A DNA stretch of 39,602 nucleotides from Bacteroidota bacterium (GTDB lineage: Bacteria; Bacteroidota; Bacteroidia; Bacteroidales; Porphyromonadaceae), in assembly GCA_023396255.1 (NCBI GenBank), contig JAEWWU010000008.1, positions 1 through 39,602 on the forward strand, written 5' to 3'. Of the stretch, positions 7,884-16,399 are shown one piece after another. The position numbers were made by a program, and so were the translations under genes. Every line of letters begins with the position of its first letter. Position 1 is the first letter of the stretch. The notes under the pieces are model-generated. The model worked only from the letters and a program-made list of their open reading frames with translations, had not been told where the DNA came from and did not search any database.

Positions 7884-9824
7884 TTACTTGCTTACTACAC
7901 ATTTTACCACACTCGTATGTCCGGAAATGTGCTTCAACACAACCACATACTGCCCGCGAGGAAGAGATGAGTGCTGATTGAAGCTCCTTCCATCAACTGC
8001 ATAAATACCGGCGATAGTCCAATCCAAATCTAATGAAGTTACAAGGCCGGACAAAGAAATACCAAGAAGAGGTTCTTGGGGTTGCTTGGCAACTTCAAAT
8101 ACGTGGGTAATATTCGCCTCATTCACGACGATGGAAGACGATTGCAAAACACCATTGTTACACTTCATCGGTTCATTTGTTCTATGCAAAAAAGCAACCA
8201 CCCGATATTTATCCGAAACATAATCGGGAATCTTAAATGATTCTGTTGCAAGGGTAAAATACCCCTTCTCATCTGCCGTTATCTTGATCCCGTCTACGGG
8301 AGTCAACGTGGCAGAAGCCTTTCTATAAAGCTTACCTTCGGGAATATCTTCGACCTCTTGAGCCTCTTTATCAAACTTTGGGAGAGGGGTATTCTCAACC
8401 AAATAGGCAACCAATCGCAAATCACCCTTGATATTTTCATCTTTGCTAAGCTCTCCAGTAAAGGAACAAATCCAATCGTTCCCCTTTCGACCCAAACGGG
8501 TGGTCAAGGTTGCAAAACCCGGTTTATGGAAGCTTCTCTCTATCAGATATTGGTACACCGTAAGTAAATCTCCAATTTTCATCCCGGGGGAATAGGTACT
8601 CAAATCCAAAAGCTCCTTGTTATTGTTCAATGAACCATAAGGGGTCATAAGATCCCTATTGAGCATAATGCGGGGTAATCCCCCCAATTTGTAAGTTTGG
8701 ACTATATTCTGTACAAAAGGGAAAGTTGAAACCAAAGCCCCCTCTTTTGCAGATGCTGTCATAGTTACAATTTCATATCTATCCGGCTGGCTTGTCAGCC
8801 CTTCTATACGACTTACACACCTTAAGATATTGGCATAAGCTTCCAAACTACTCTTGTCTTCCGGATCTACAAAGACTTCCAACAAATGTGTTGGCTGGCG
8901 AAATGTATTCTCTACATAATAAGTTCTCAACGGTCTTGCACGTTTGGAAAACCCCACAGGTTCCCCATTCACCCTAATTGGCTGAATGGTAAATAGATGA
9001 GGGTAAGTATCTTCTGGTATCTCAAAAGTGATAAATCCCGCTCCATCGGGAGTCTCTGCTCCGGGCAACAGTTGTACATCCTTCAACACAGCGGTTTTGG
9101 GCTCACTGTTATCGTACCAATAAGAAAATTCGATGTTGTCTACTGTTCTTTCTGTTTGGTTATTAAAGTAAGCCACGAAAAAAACTTTATTGGTTCCTCC
9201 TTTGGTTAGGGGAAAATAGTTAGCTCCATAAATGTCATCAAAAATAAGATTTGCCCAAGGCGAGGGCTTGGAAATGGGTAGTATCTCTTTGAAGCCCCAT
9301 ATGGTTTGTTTTTGCTTCTTGTATGCCTCAATAGCCTCCTCGGGAACATACAGAATGATCTCTGCCAAACGACTTTTTTCCACAAATGGATCTTTTCCCA
9401 CATTGGGCACAACCTTTGTTGGAATAGTAATGCACTGCAATTTGGGACACCCATACAAAGCTCGGTAGGCAATCTTTACAACTTCTTGAGGCAAAATAAT
9501 CTCCCTTAGAGAAGCTGACTGAGCCAATGCGGCAGTAAACTCATTTTCAGCAAATTCGTCGTAAGTTACGTCATCACTATATGCTTCTATATGTACCTGA
9601 CTCAAATCCAAAACCTCCAAAGAACGACAACTGGATCTCAAAGTCAGTAAATCCAAATGATTTATTCTTCCTGTTACCACAATTTCTGTAGCCGAGGCAT
9701 TCGCTTGAAAAAGACTCTCTCCGGTCCCCGGTTCGGTCACATTTATCGTGACTGGTTTTGCAAACAAAGAGCCGGCAAAAACAAGTGTCAAAATTGACAA
9801 CAATACCCTGCGATGATTGATCAT
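7884..9824 (-). CDS. secreted protein: LRR_5-like segment fused to an Omp28-like domain lacking the CxxC motif
   Basis: The start at 9824 (MINHRRVLLSILTLVFAGSLFA) gives a clean signal peptide; an in-frame ATG at 9863 is less likely. The first ~190 residues of this 646-residue protein carry a short BspA-like LRR segment (LREIILPQEVVKIAYRAL.GC). The middle resembles the Omp28-related protein at 25371-28514: both have a thioredoxin-like stretch followed by a PRIMLNR / PAVMINR motif and a later strand-rich domain. Here, where the other protein has FTSEHCSQCPQ, this one has FVDPEDKSSLEAY, so the redox cysteines are absent. The end, SLPRGQYVVVLKHISGHTSVVKCVV, fits a T9SS sorting domain. It is probably co-transcribed with the gene 14 nt downstream. 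Confidence 0.75.
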   Translation of the reverse strand: MINHRRVLLSILTLVFAGSLFAKPVTINVTEPGTGESLFQANASATEIVVTGRINHLDLLTLRSSCRSLEVLDLSQVHIEAYSDDVTYDEFAENEFTAALAQSASLREIILPQEVVKIAYRALYGCPKLQCITIPTKVVPNVGKDPFVEKSRLAEIILYVPEEAIEAYKKQKQTIWGFKEILPISKPSPWANLIFDDIYGANYFPLTKGGTNKVFFVAYFNNQTERTVDNIEFSYWYDNSEPKTAVLKDVQLLPGAETPDGAGFITFEIPEDTYPHLFTIQPIRVNGEPVGFSKRARPLRTYYVENTFRQPTHLLEVFVDPEDKSSLEAYANILRCVSRIEGLTSQPDRYEIVTMTASAKEGALVSTFPFVQNIVQTYKLGGLPRIMLNRDLMTPYGSLNNNKELLDLSTYSPGMKIGDLLTVYQYLIERSFHKPGFATLTTRLGRKGNDWICSFTGELSKDENIKGDLRLVAYLVENTPLPKFDKEAQEVEDIPEGKLYRKASATLTPVDGIKITADEKGYFTLATESFKIPDYVSDKYRVVAFLHRTNEPMKCNNGVLQSSSIVVNEANITHVFEVAKQPQEPLLGISLSGLVTSLDLDWTIAGIYAVDGRSFNQHSSLPRGQYVVVLKHISGHTSVVKCVVSK

Positions 9825-9857
9825 AATGCTCTGTACAATTCTCCCAAATCCAATAAA

Positions 9858-9897
9858 TAACAAGCAGCAGGGGAGAATCTTTATCTGCTGCTTGTTA
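9858..9897 (-). terminator. 13-bp hairpin between two tandem LRR-cluster genes (possible attenuator)
   Basis: Bases 9858-9870 and 9885-9897 are perfect reverse complements (core AACAAGCAGCAG / CTGCTGCTTGTT) with a 14-nt loop. On the minus strand the stem is followed only by a weak T-rich stretch (ATTTATTGG). It may reduce rather than stop read-through from the 9936-12749 gene into the 7884-9824 gene. Confidence 0.5.
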
Positions 9898-9935
9898 CTG
9901 TATTCCTTTTTCGTCTAATTTTTTATGCTCCGGGA

Positions 9936-12749
9936 TTATTGGCATAAGAACTTAATGCTCTCATTTTCGAAAGACAACACGTAAAAACCTTCCGAAAGTT
10001 GTACGTATTGTTCTGAGGATACCACAAAGTTTTTAACCAACGAGCCGTCCAAAGAATAAATAGAAGCGATTTTCCCATAAAAAGAGGCATCGAAGAAAAG
10101 GAGCACTCCATCTGCTTCTTTCTTTATTTGAATTGGGATCTGCTTAGCCACTTCTTCAACAGACTCTCGAATAGATCCCTCATAAGGAATTGTCCCGGCC
10201 ACGCTACCCATAAAGTTTTGAACCAGCCAATTCTTCTCCTTGGCTGCCTTTACATCTTGAACGTAGCAAACATTGGCTTCTATCTCTTTGGTGGTATCTA
10301 TCAATGTAATCTGCCCCTGCCCTTTTCCCTTAAGAGAAGGAAGAGACTCGATTGTCTTGCTCATTTCCTCTCCAGATATTTTGTTGAGGTAACAAACAAC
10401 CATATTGAGAGAAGTATTCCCGGTAAGATCCAATTGGGTTAAGAGGTTGGCCCCAACATTGAGAGTTTTGAGTCTGGGGAGATTATCAACCTTAAGTGCT
10501 ACCAATTTGTTGTGAAAGCACATTACTTCCGTAAGCATAGTACACTTGTCAAAACTTAAGCTGGTGAGTTGGTTATTGTAGCAACGTAGCAACTCCAAAT
10601 CGGGAGCCGAATTTACCGACAATGTCGTTAGTTGGTTATCCGAGCAATCCAACATACTCAAGGCAACACAATCGGACAAATTCAACTCTGTAAGATTATT
10701 TATTTGAGCAAAGATTTCTTCAAGGTTGGGACATTTGTCTACTTTGAGGGTTTTCAAGCCATTTTGATAACATTCTACATAAATTAAATCGTTATTTCCA
10801 GAGAGATCTATCGAAGATATTTTGTTCCGAGAGCATTGGAAGCCGGAAAATGAGCCATAGATCTCCACGGTTTGATCCGTAAGGGTATAGTAATACATCC
10901 CTTCATCGTATTCCCCCTCCAAATAAGCCTCTTTCACTCCTTTCAAGACGATAGGACCAGAAGCCTCCAACTTAAGGGCCAACTGCTCGCCTACTTTCAT
11001 ATCGGTTACAATTGTTGCCGTTTTTTGAGCAATTGACTCCTCTTTTTTAGTCGTTTCTTTTACTTCCAGCAAAGAATGTTCTTTGAGAACAAAAGTATTT
11101 CCCACGACTTCCACTCCATTGACCAAAAGGGTTTTTACTTGTAAACCCTCCGGAGTCTTCATCTCAACGACCACTTCTGATCCTTTAGCAACCGAAGACC
11201 ATTCGGGGACTTCTTGTCCGGACACTTTGGTAACAAAACCCTGTCCAGATTTATTCACGAAACGAATTCGCGCCATAGAACAGTCCGCTCCATTCCCCTT
11301 CTCGTCTATCATCCATCCCTTTTTACCTAAGTCCTTGGAAGCAGCTCCTAAAACTCCGGGATTTCCAGATAAGTTCAACTCCCCATACTCCTCTTGCCCC
11401 TTTCTATTGGGAAGGGTAAAGAGAAGATCATTAATGGCACAAGCATCCAGATTATTGTTTTGTAAGTGAAGTGTAGAAAGTTTCTCATTGTTCGAAACAT
11501 CCACAGTCGTAAGTTTATTCTTCTTTAGAGAGAGATAGGCAAGCTGAGCAAACGGCTTCAAATCTATCGAAGACAAGAACAAGTTATCAGCTTTGAGAGT
11601 GCGTATATTGGACAAATGAGAAAGTTCCGGAAATGTTGTAAAGGGATTATTGCCCAAAGATAGATTCTTGAGAGCCGTATTTGCCGTTAAATCCAACGAC
11701 AAAAGTTGTCCCCCATCTACGTGTAAAAGTCTCAGCTTGGTATTCATCGCTGTTCGCAACTCACTGAACTTATTGTTCATCGCGTAGAGTTCTTCCAATT
11801 CGGGCGAATGACTTATATCAAGGTTCTTAAGAGAATTGTGAGCCACATTCAGTTTTCTAAGATTGGGAAGTGAGGACAAATCCAGCCCATCCAGAAGATT
11901 GTCGGAAAGGTACAGCTCTTCCAATGTCTCTTGTCTGCCAAAAACAACAGACTTAATTCCTGCTTCCGAAGCATTGAAAGAAGATAGTTTTCCAAAAAGT
12001 TTGATAGTAGTTCCTTCTTTGATGATATGAGATATTTCTGTTTCCTCATCGGTGATGAGAGCATATTCTTTTTCCTCGTCTCCCCAATTGATTCGTACAG
12101 ACGTAGTTCCTTCGGCAGGAGTTACATAAAAAGTGTGACTTCTCTGCACTACGGCTTTCCCCTCTTCATCGAACAGTTTACCAATGCCAACCTTGATATC
12201 GGCTGCCTCTGCAACAGAATGAGATGGCTCAACTCCTCCATTAGGAACACAATAAGCCATAGACCTCCAACCATCTTTATCACTGTTGCAGCGAAAGGCG
12301 ATGGAAAGGGCCCCTGAGGAAGAGGAGGCAGAAACTCTCATCTTAGTATCTGCAGGTGTTCCCTTGAACGAGGCAATAGGCGTTACACCTTTGGGCCAAT
12401 CGTATATGTACCCATCTTCATCCAAATAATTGTCCAAATCAACCGCCCCATCATAAATACGCATCTCATCAAATTTGCCAATCTTGATATCGTCAAAAAG
12501 GATGGTAATATGATGATCCGACAACTTGGGCTGGATACGAATGAGAGTCAGAGTATATAACCCTCTCATAGGTTTCTCCGGTCCCCCCGAATCGTAATAG
12601 CCTCGTGGTTTATTGGGTTCTACATCGTAGTCATAGCGTGGCCCTTCCGATCCGGTCTGGAAAATCGGAGAAACCGCAGATTGAGCTACCAAAACTATGA
12701 AAGAGAGTAGCAGCAAAACGATTGTAAGTAATTGTTTTCTCATAGCCAT
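9936..12749 (-). CDS. large secreted CUB-like/LRR protein with T9SS-type tail
   Basis: This 937-residue protein starts MAMRKQLLTIVLLLLSFIV; Met3 is an equally plausible start for the signal peptide, which ends near VAQ. Residues ~40-170 look CUB-like (MRIYDGAVDLD ... SSSGALSIAFRCNSDKDGW). Next comes a GDG-type segment (VRINWGDEEKEY) and an LRR block, then an InlB-repeat-like linker containing RIRFVNKSGQGFVTKV. A second LRR block follows with NCxxN-type repeats (LELLRCYNNQLTSLSFDKC). The C-terminus (IASIYSLDGSLVKNF ... LSEGFYVLSFENESIKFLCQ) matches the T9SS sorting pattern. It lies 21 nt downstream of the 12771-14738 gene and is surely co-transcribed with it. It is the largest member of the cluster; an adhesin-like surface role is inferred. 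Confidence 0.85.
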   Translation of the reverse strand: MAMRKQLLTIVLLLLSFIVLVAQSAVSPIFQTGSEGPRYDYDVEPNKPRGYYDSGGPEKPMRGLYTLTLIRIQPKLSDHHITILFDDIKIGKFDEMRIYDGAVDLDNYLDEDGYIYDWPKGVTPIASFKGTPADTKMRVSASSSSGALSIAFRCNSDKDGWRSMAYCVPNGGVEPSHSVAEAADIKVGIGKLFDEEGKAVVQRSHTFYVTPAEGTTSVRINWGDEEKEYALITDEETEISHIIKEGTTIKLFGKLSSFNASEAGIKSVVFGRQETLEELYLSDNLLDGLDLSSLPNLRKLNVAHNSLKNLDISHSPELEELYAMNNKFSELRTAMNTKLRLLHVDGGQLLSLDLTANTALKNLSLGNNPFTTFPELSHLSNIRTLKADNLFLSSIDLKPFAQLAYLSLKKNKLTTVDVSNNEKLSTLHLQNNNLDACAINDLLFTLPNRKGQEEYGELNLSGNPGVLGAASKDLGKKGWMIDEKGNGADCSMARIRFVNKSGQGFVTKVSGQEVPEWSSVAKGSEVVVEMKTPEGLQVKTLLVNGVEVVGNTFVLKEHSLLEVKETTKKEESIAQKTATIVTDMKVGEQLALKLEASGPIVLKGVKEAYLEGEYDEGMYYYTLTDQTVEIYGSFSGFQCSRNKISSIDLSGNNDLIYVECYQNGLKTLKVDKCPNLEEIFAQINNLTELNLSDCVALSMLDCSDNQLTTLSVNSAPDLELLRCYNNQLTSLSFDKCTMLTEVMCFHNKLVALKVDNLPRLKTLNVGANLLTQLDLTGNTSLNMVVCYLNKISGEEMSKTIESLPSLKGKGQGQITLIDTTKEIEANVCYVQDVKAAKEKNWLVQNFMGSVAGTIPYEGSIRESVEEVAKQIPIQIKKEADGVLLFFDASFYGKIASIYSLDGSLVKNFVVSSEQYVQLSEGFYVLSFENESIKFLCQ

Positions 12750-12770
12750 TGTAAATATTAAAATGAAAAA

Positions 12771-14738
12771 TCAAAAAAGTGGAGCTATAAAAGATCTATA
12801 CTCCACAATTCCTTCTTGGAGATTCTTTATACAGAGAACACCTCTTTCTACAACCCACGGAATCAAGGTTTCTTGCTCGACACAACAGTTATACACCATT
12901 CTCCCATTCATATCGTAAAGAGAGATTTGTCTCTTTTCTTGTGGAGAAACCAAAAAGCCTTGAGGAAAAACCTTGATAGTTGTTTCTGTATCAGTCCGTT
13001 CAATAGACATAGGAAAACGAGATGGACTCCACCCCTTTTTTACAGCTTCCACAGGGTCCGCCATCTCCACTCCGGTGGTATTTCCATAAAAAAGATTGTA
13101 CCCTTGGGATGGAGTGGATAGTTGTGGCAAGGCCATAAAAATCTGCTGCAAAATCGTATGAGATAAGGGGTTACTACTTAAACTTAAAAAACTCAATCCG
13201 GGAAGAAAAGGTAAATGTATATCAGAAAGACTGTTGTTGTCTAAAATCATCTTCTTCAGGGGTAGTCTCTCTCGCAATAAGATTCGCTCTAAATGAGCTT
13301 CTCTAATATCCAAGTAAAGAAGGCTTTGGGCATTTCTCAAATCTACCGCTTGCGTTGGCGCATCGTTCAACTTTAGAGATTCAATAGCTCCAGAAAGGAC
13401 AATAGTACCCAAAGACTCAACTTCCCAATCTGTTACACTGCTTTTCTCTACCACACGGTCTACTCCATCTCCACAATCTATGTAAAACCGGGAGACATCA
13501 GGGGCCAACCCTATTTGAGAAATCCTATAAGGTCCTGGCGGAGTGGCCAAAAGAATGCTGGCACGTCCGTTCCCTGCATTTCCCTCAACCGCAGGATACC
13601 AATTTTTGGCGGTTGCCAGATAGGTTTTGCTTTGCTCCGCTCGATTGGTGCCTCCGTTAAAAAGATTGGGATTCTTGGGCTTTACAGCTAAGGAAGGCAG
13701 GGCCGCATATATGGATTGGAGTACTTGTTCCGAGAAAGCGTTGTTTGCCATAAATAGCTCCGTTAGACGAGGCAAAGGAGAGACATCCAAGGCCTCTAAT
13801 CGATTCATAGAACAATAGAGCCGTTCCAAAACAGGGGTTTGACTCAAGTCGATTTGCGTTAAACGATTATTTCCGCAATTCAAAGTTTTCAACCCCGACA
13901 ATCCTTTTAGAGTTAGTTCGGAAAGAGCATTCTCGCTACAATTCACGTACGATAGAGATGCCGTTTCGGGGAGTTGTAACCAGCGCAAAGACTTACAAAA
14001 GTCGATTTCCAAATGTTGTAGAGCAAGTAAAGAACTTAGATCCAATTCTGCTAAGGGATTACTCCCCGCAACCAAACGCTGTAGTTTGTTTTGTCCATCA
14101 AGAGGAAGAGTAGTTAATTTGTTACTGTTACACTGCAAATAAGTAAGCTTCGCCTTCTTACTCAAAACTAAGTTTTCCAACTCATTGTAACGAATATCCA
14201 GAACCTCCAAGGCATCGCACCTCGCAATATCCAAATCTGTCAACTCCGAAGCCGCTGCATTCAGAACCCTAAGATGAGGACAATGGGATAGCTGCAACCG
14301 AACAAAATGGTTCGAATTGATATCTAACTCCTGTAACAATGTATTTTGTGTAAGATCCAAGGAAGAAAGCCCCACATTGACCAAAGTCAGATAAAGCAAA
14401 GAAGGAGCCTCCTTGGTCTGAACTTCCGACAAAACAATATCGGATAAACTCAATCCGACCAATTGCCCCTCTATGGCAATCCGCGTCCCAGCCTCCAAAG
14501 CTCCCAATTCGATAATGGTCCCATTGGAACTGATGGAGAATCTTTTATTTTCTTCGGCACCATCACCCCAGTACACCGTAATAGGTGTTCCATCAGAAAG
14601 AGAGCGACACTCAAACATCAAACCATTAGGATGGGGGCCCTTGAGTTGGAAAGAAATCCTCTCTTGAGCCTCCAAAGCTAAAGAGACACACAACAAACAA
14701 AGAAAGAAATTCAATGTTCTGCAAAGCAAAGAATACAT
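12771..14738 (-). CDS. secreted GDG/leucine-rich-repeat protein, first gene of the minus-strand LRR operon
   Basis: The start at 14738 (MYSLLCRTLNFFLCLLCVSLA, cleavage near LEAQ) gives a typical signal peptide; an upstream ATG at 14777 would add 13 residues and is less likely. The 655-residue product has two GDG segments (ITVYWGDGAEEN near residue 50 and FYIDCGDGVDRV in the middle), each followed by LRRs (for example LKTLNCGNNRLTQIDLSQTPVL). This repeats the two-module layout of the 941-3043 protein. The C-terminal region has ISLYDMNGRMVYN and ends EYRSFIAPLF, a degenerate T9SS-type tail. A good promoter lies about 50 nt upstream, so this gene leads the operon. Confidence 0.82.
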   Translation of the reverse strand: MYSLLCRTLNFFLCLLCVSLALEAQERISFQLKGPHPNGLMFECRSLSDGTPITVYWGDGAEENKRFSISSNGTIIELGALEAGTRIAIEGQLVGLSLSDIVLSEVQTKEAPSLLYLTLVNVGLSSLDLTQNTLLQELDINSNHFVRLQLSHCPHLRVLNAAASELTDLDIARCDALEVLDIRYNELENLVLSKKAKLTYLQCNSNKLTTLPLDGQNKLQRLVAGSNPLAELDLSSLLALQHLEIDFCKSLRWLQLPETASLSYVNCSENALSELTLKGLSGLKTLNCGNNRLTQIDLSQTPVLERLYCSMNRLEALDVSPLPRLTELFMANNAFSEQVLQSIYAALPSLAVKPKNPNLFNGGTNRAEQSKTYLATAKNWYPAVEGNAGNGRASILLATPPGPYRISQIGLAPDVSRFYIDCGDGVDRVVEKSSVTDWEVESLGTIVLSGAIESLKLNDAPTQAVDLRNAQSLLYLDIREAHLERILLRERLPLKKMILDNNSLSDIHLPFLPGLSFLSLSSNPLSHTILQQIFMALPQLSTPSQGYNLFYGNTTGVEMADPVEAVKKGWSPSRFPMSIERTDTETTIKVFPQGFLVSPQEKRQISLYDMNGRMVYNCCVEQETLIPWVVERGVLCIKNLQEGIVEYRSFIAPLF

Positions 14739-14786
14739 ATGTAAATATTTTAAGACAAAAAGTTTATACAACATCAACTTACATCA

Positions 14787-14819
14787 CAAATATAATTACA
14801 TTTTAATATCTATCACAAA
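14787..14819 (-). promoter_or_regulatory. promoter of the four-gene LRR operon
   Basis: On the minus strand a -33-like TTTG (14819-14816) is followed after 21 nt by TATATTTG (14794-14787), a very good Bacteroidota promoter. It is the same spacing as the cyd promoter. The start site would fall about 40 nt before the ATG at 14738. Confidence 0.65.
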
Positions 14820-14830
14820 TAAAACAAAAG

Positions 14831-14875
14831 AACAAAAAGAAAATCCCGAAAAGTTCTTCACAACCTTCCGGGATC
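14831..14875 (-). terminator. terminator of tnaA
   Basis: Downstream of the tnaA stop, the minus strand reads ATCCCG ... CGGGAT (874-869 and 848-843 in the last three digits) followed by a T-rich tract (TTTCTTTTT). The stem is short and the loop long, but the position is right. Confidence 0.6.
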
Positions 14876-14924
14876 AGTCTAAAAACAATTATACCTCAAA
14901 TACGCTATCGCAGCGCAGATACCT

Positions 14925-16304
14925 TTATAAAGCTGGCGCAAGCTTAACCGTAAAATGACGCATCACGGGCAGTTCCTCCGTAATTATATAACCACGAGTA
15001 ATGCTTTCTCTGCGATCGTACACATTCTTGCAAGCGGCAGCCACAACATCCATATGATTATTGGTATAAGTACGGCGAGGGATAGCCAAACGCAATAGCT
15101 CCAGGCGAGGGTAACGGTTCTCTCTGGTTACAGGGTCTCGGTCAGCCAAAATGGAACCAATTTCTACTCCACGGATACCAGCTTCCAAATAGAGTTCCAC
15201 ACCCAGAGTTTGGGCAATAAACTCTTCTTTAGGAACGTGGGTAAGAATCTTCTTGGCGTCTAAGAAAATGGCGTGACCACCAGCCGGACGCTGATAAGGA
15301 ATGCCATACTCATCCAATTTGGCTCCAAGGTATTCCACCTGACGGATTCGGGTATCTAAGGTGTCGAATTCGGTACCCTCATCCAGTCCAACCGCTAATG
15401 CACTCATATCACGCCCACTCATTCCGCCGTAGGTTACAAAACCTTCGTTCATAATGCAATACATTTGACAGCGATGCCATAGGCTCTGGTCTCTCATCGC
15501 CAAGAATCCACCCATATTCACAATAGCATCTTTCTTGCTGGACATTGTCATAATATCGCCATACGAAAGCATCTCGCGTACAATTTCTTTGATCGACTTA
15601 TCGGCATACCCGTCTTCTCTGGTTTTAATGAAGTAGGCATTCTCGGCAAAACGGGCTCCATCTATTTGAAGCAAAATGCCATACTTCTTACACAAGGCCG
15701 CCGTTTCTCGAATATTTTTCATAGAAACGGGTTGCCCACCGGCTGTGTTGTTGGTAAGCGTCAAAACACAACAAGGGATTTTTTCTTTTGGAGTTTCTTG
15801 AAAAACTTGTTCCAACTTGGAGAGATCCATTTCGCCCTTAAAAGGAAGTTCTAATTGTGTATCAGCCGCCTCGTCTATAGTACAATCGATTGCAGTTGCA
15901 CGACGAAACTCGATATGCCCCTTCGTGGTATCGAAATGTGAATTGCCAGGAACCACATCCCCCTCTTTCACAATGGTAGAGTAAAGAACATTCTCAGCCG
16001 CACGTCCCTGATGAGTAGGAAGAAAATACTCAAAGCCCAATATGTCGTTGATGGCTTGTTTCATCTGAAAATAAGAAGAAGCTCCAGCATAGCTCTCGTC
16101 TCCCAACATAATGGCACTCCATTGGCGATCGCTCATAGCCCCGGTTCCCGAATCCGTTAAGAGGTCTATAAAAACCTCGTCACTACGCAAATTGAATAAG
16201 TTATAATGGGCAGCTTTCATCCATTCTTCACGTTCTGCTCGGGTACTCTTGCGAATGGGCTCGACCATCTTGATGCGGTAAGCTTCTGAAAAAGGAAGTT
16301 TCAT
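14925..16304 (-). CDS. tnaA: tryptophanase (L-tryptophan indole-lyase)
   Basis: This 459-residue PLP-dependent beta-eliminating lyase should split L-tryptophan to indole, pyruvate and ammonia in the cytoplasm. Visible family motifs are IDLLTDSGTGAMSD, PTHQGRAAEN (phosphate-binding region), TLTNNTAGGQPVSM, LQIDGARFAENAYF and MTMSSKKDAIVNMGG, where Lys258 should carry PLP. The close paralogue tyrosine phenol-lyase has Arg in the segment corresponding to GIRGVEIGS (GVRSMERG in Citrobacter). Here the position is Ile, as in E. coli tryptophanase (GIRAVEIGS), which favours tryptophanase. Length is normal for the family. It has its own -7 element and terminator, so it is probably monocistronic. Indole production and amino-acid fermentation suit the inferred asaccharolytic host. 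Confidence 0.92.
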   Translation of the reverse strand: MKLPFSEAYRIKMVEPIRKSTRAEREEWMKAAHYNLFNLRSDEVFIDLLTDSGTGAMSDRQWSAIMLGDESYAGASSYFQMKQAINDILGFEYFLPTHQGRAAENVLYSTIVKEGDVVPGNSHFDTTKGHIEFRRATAIDCTIDEAADTQLELPFKGEMDLSKLEQVFQETPKEKIPCCVLTLTNNTAGGQPVSMKNIRETAALCKKYGILLQIDGARFAENAYFIKTREDGYADKSIKEIVREMLSYGDIMTMSSKKDAIVNMGGFLAMRDQSLWHRCQMYCIMNEGFVTYGGMSGRDMSALAVGLDEGTEFDTLDTRIRQVEYLGAKLDEYGIPYQRPAGGHAIFLDAKKILTHVPKEEFIAQTLGVELYLEAGIRGVEIGSILADRDPVTRENRYPRLELLRLAIPRRTYTNNHMDVVAAACKNVYDRRESITRGYIITEELPVMRHFTVKLAPAL

Positions 16305-16351
16305 CTCTTTTATACTGTTTTATTGTTAATAATATTTTATTGGGTTCTACA

Positions 16352-16359
16352 CAAAGCTA
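16352..16359 (-). promoter_or_regulatory. probable -7 element for tnaA
   Basis: The minus strand reads TAGCTTTG, matching TAnnTTTG, about 47 nt upstream of the tnaA ATG. Candidate TTG -33 elements lie 16 or 22 nt further upstream, neither at ideal spacing. Confidence 0.45.
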
Positions 16360-16399
16360 CAAAAAAGTAAGATTACAACTCCAATCACTATATTCTTTG

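Noticed and set aside
14925..16304. Tyrosine phenol-lyase instead of tryptophanase
   Set aside because: The substrate-determining Arg of tyrosine phenol-lyase (GVRSMERG) is Ile here (GIRGVEIGS), as in tryptophanases.
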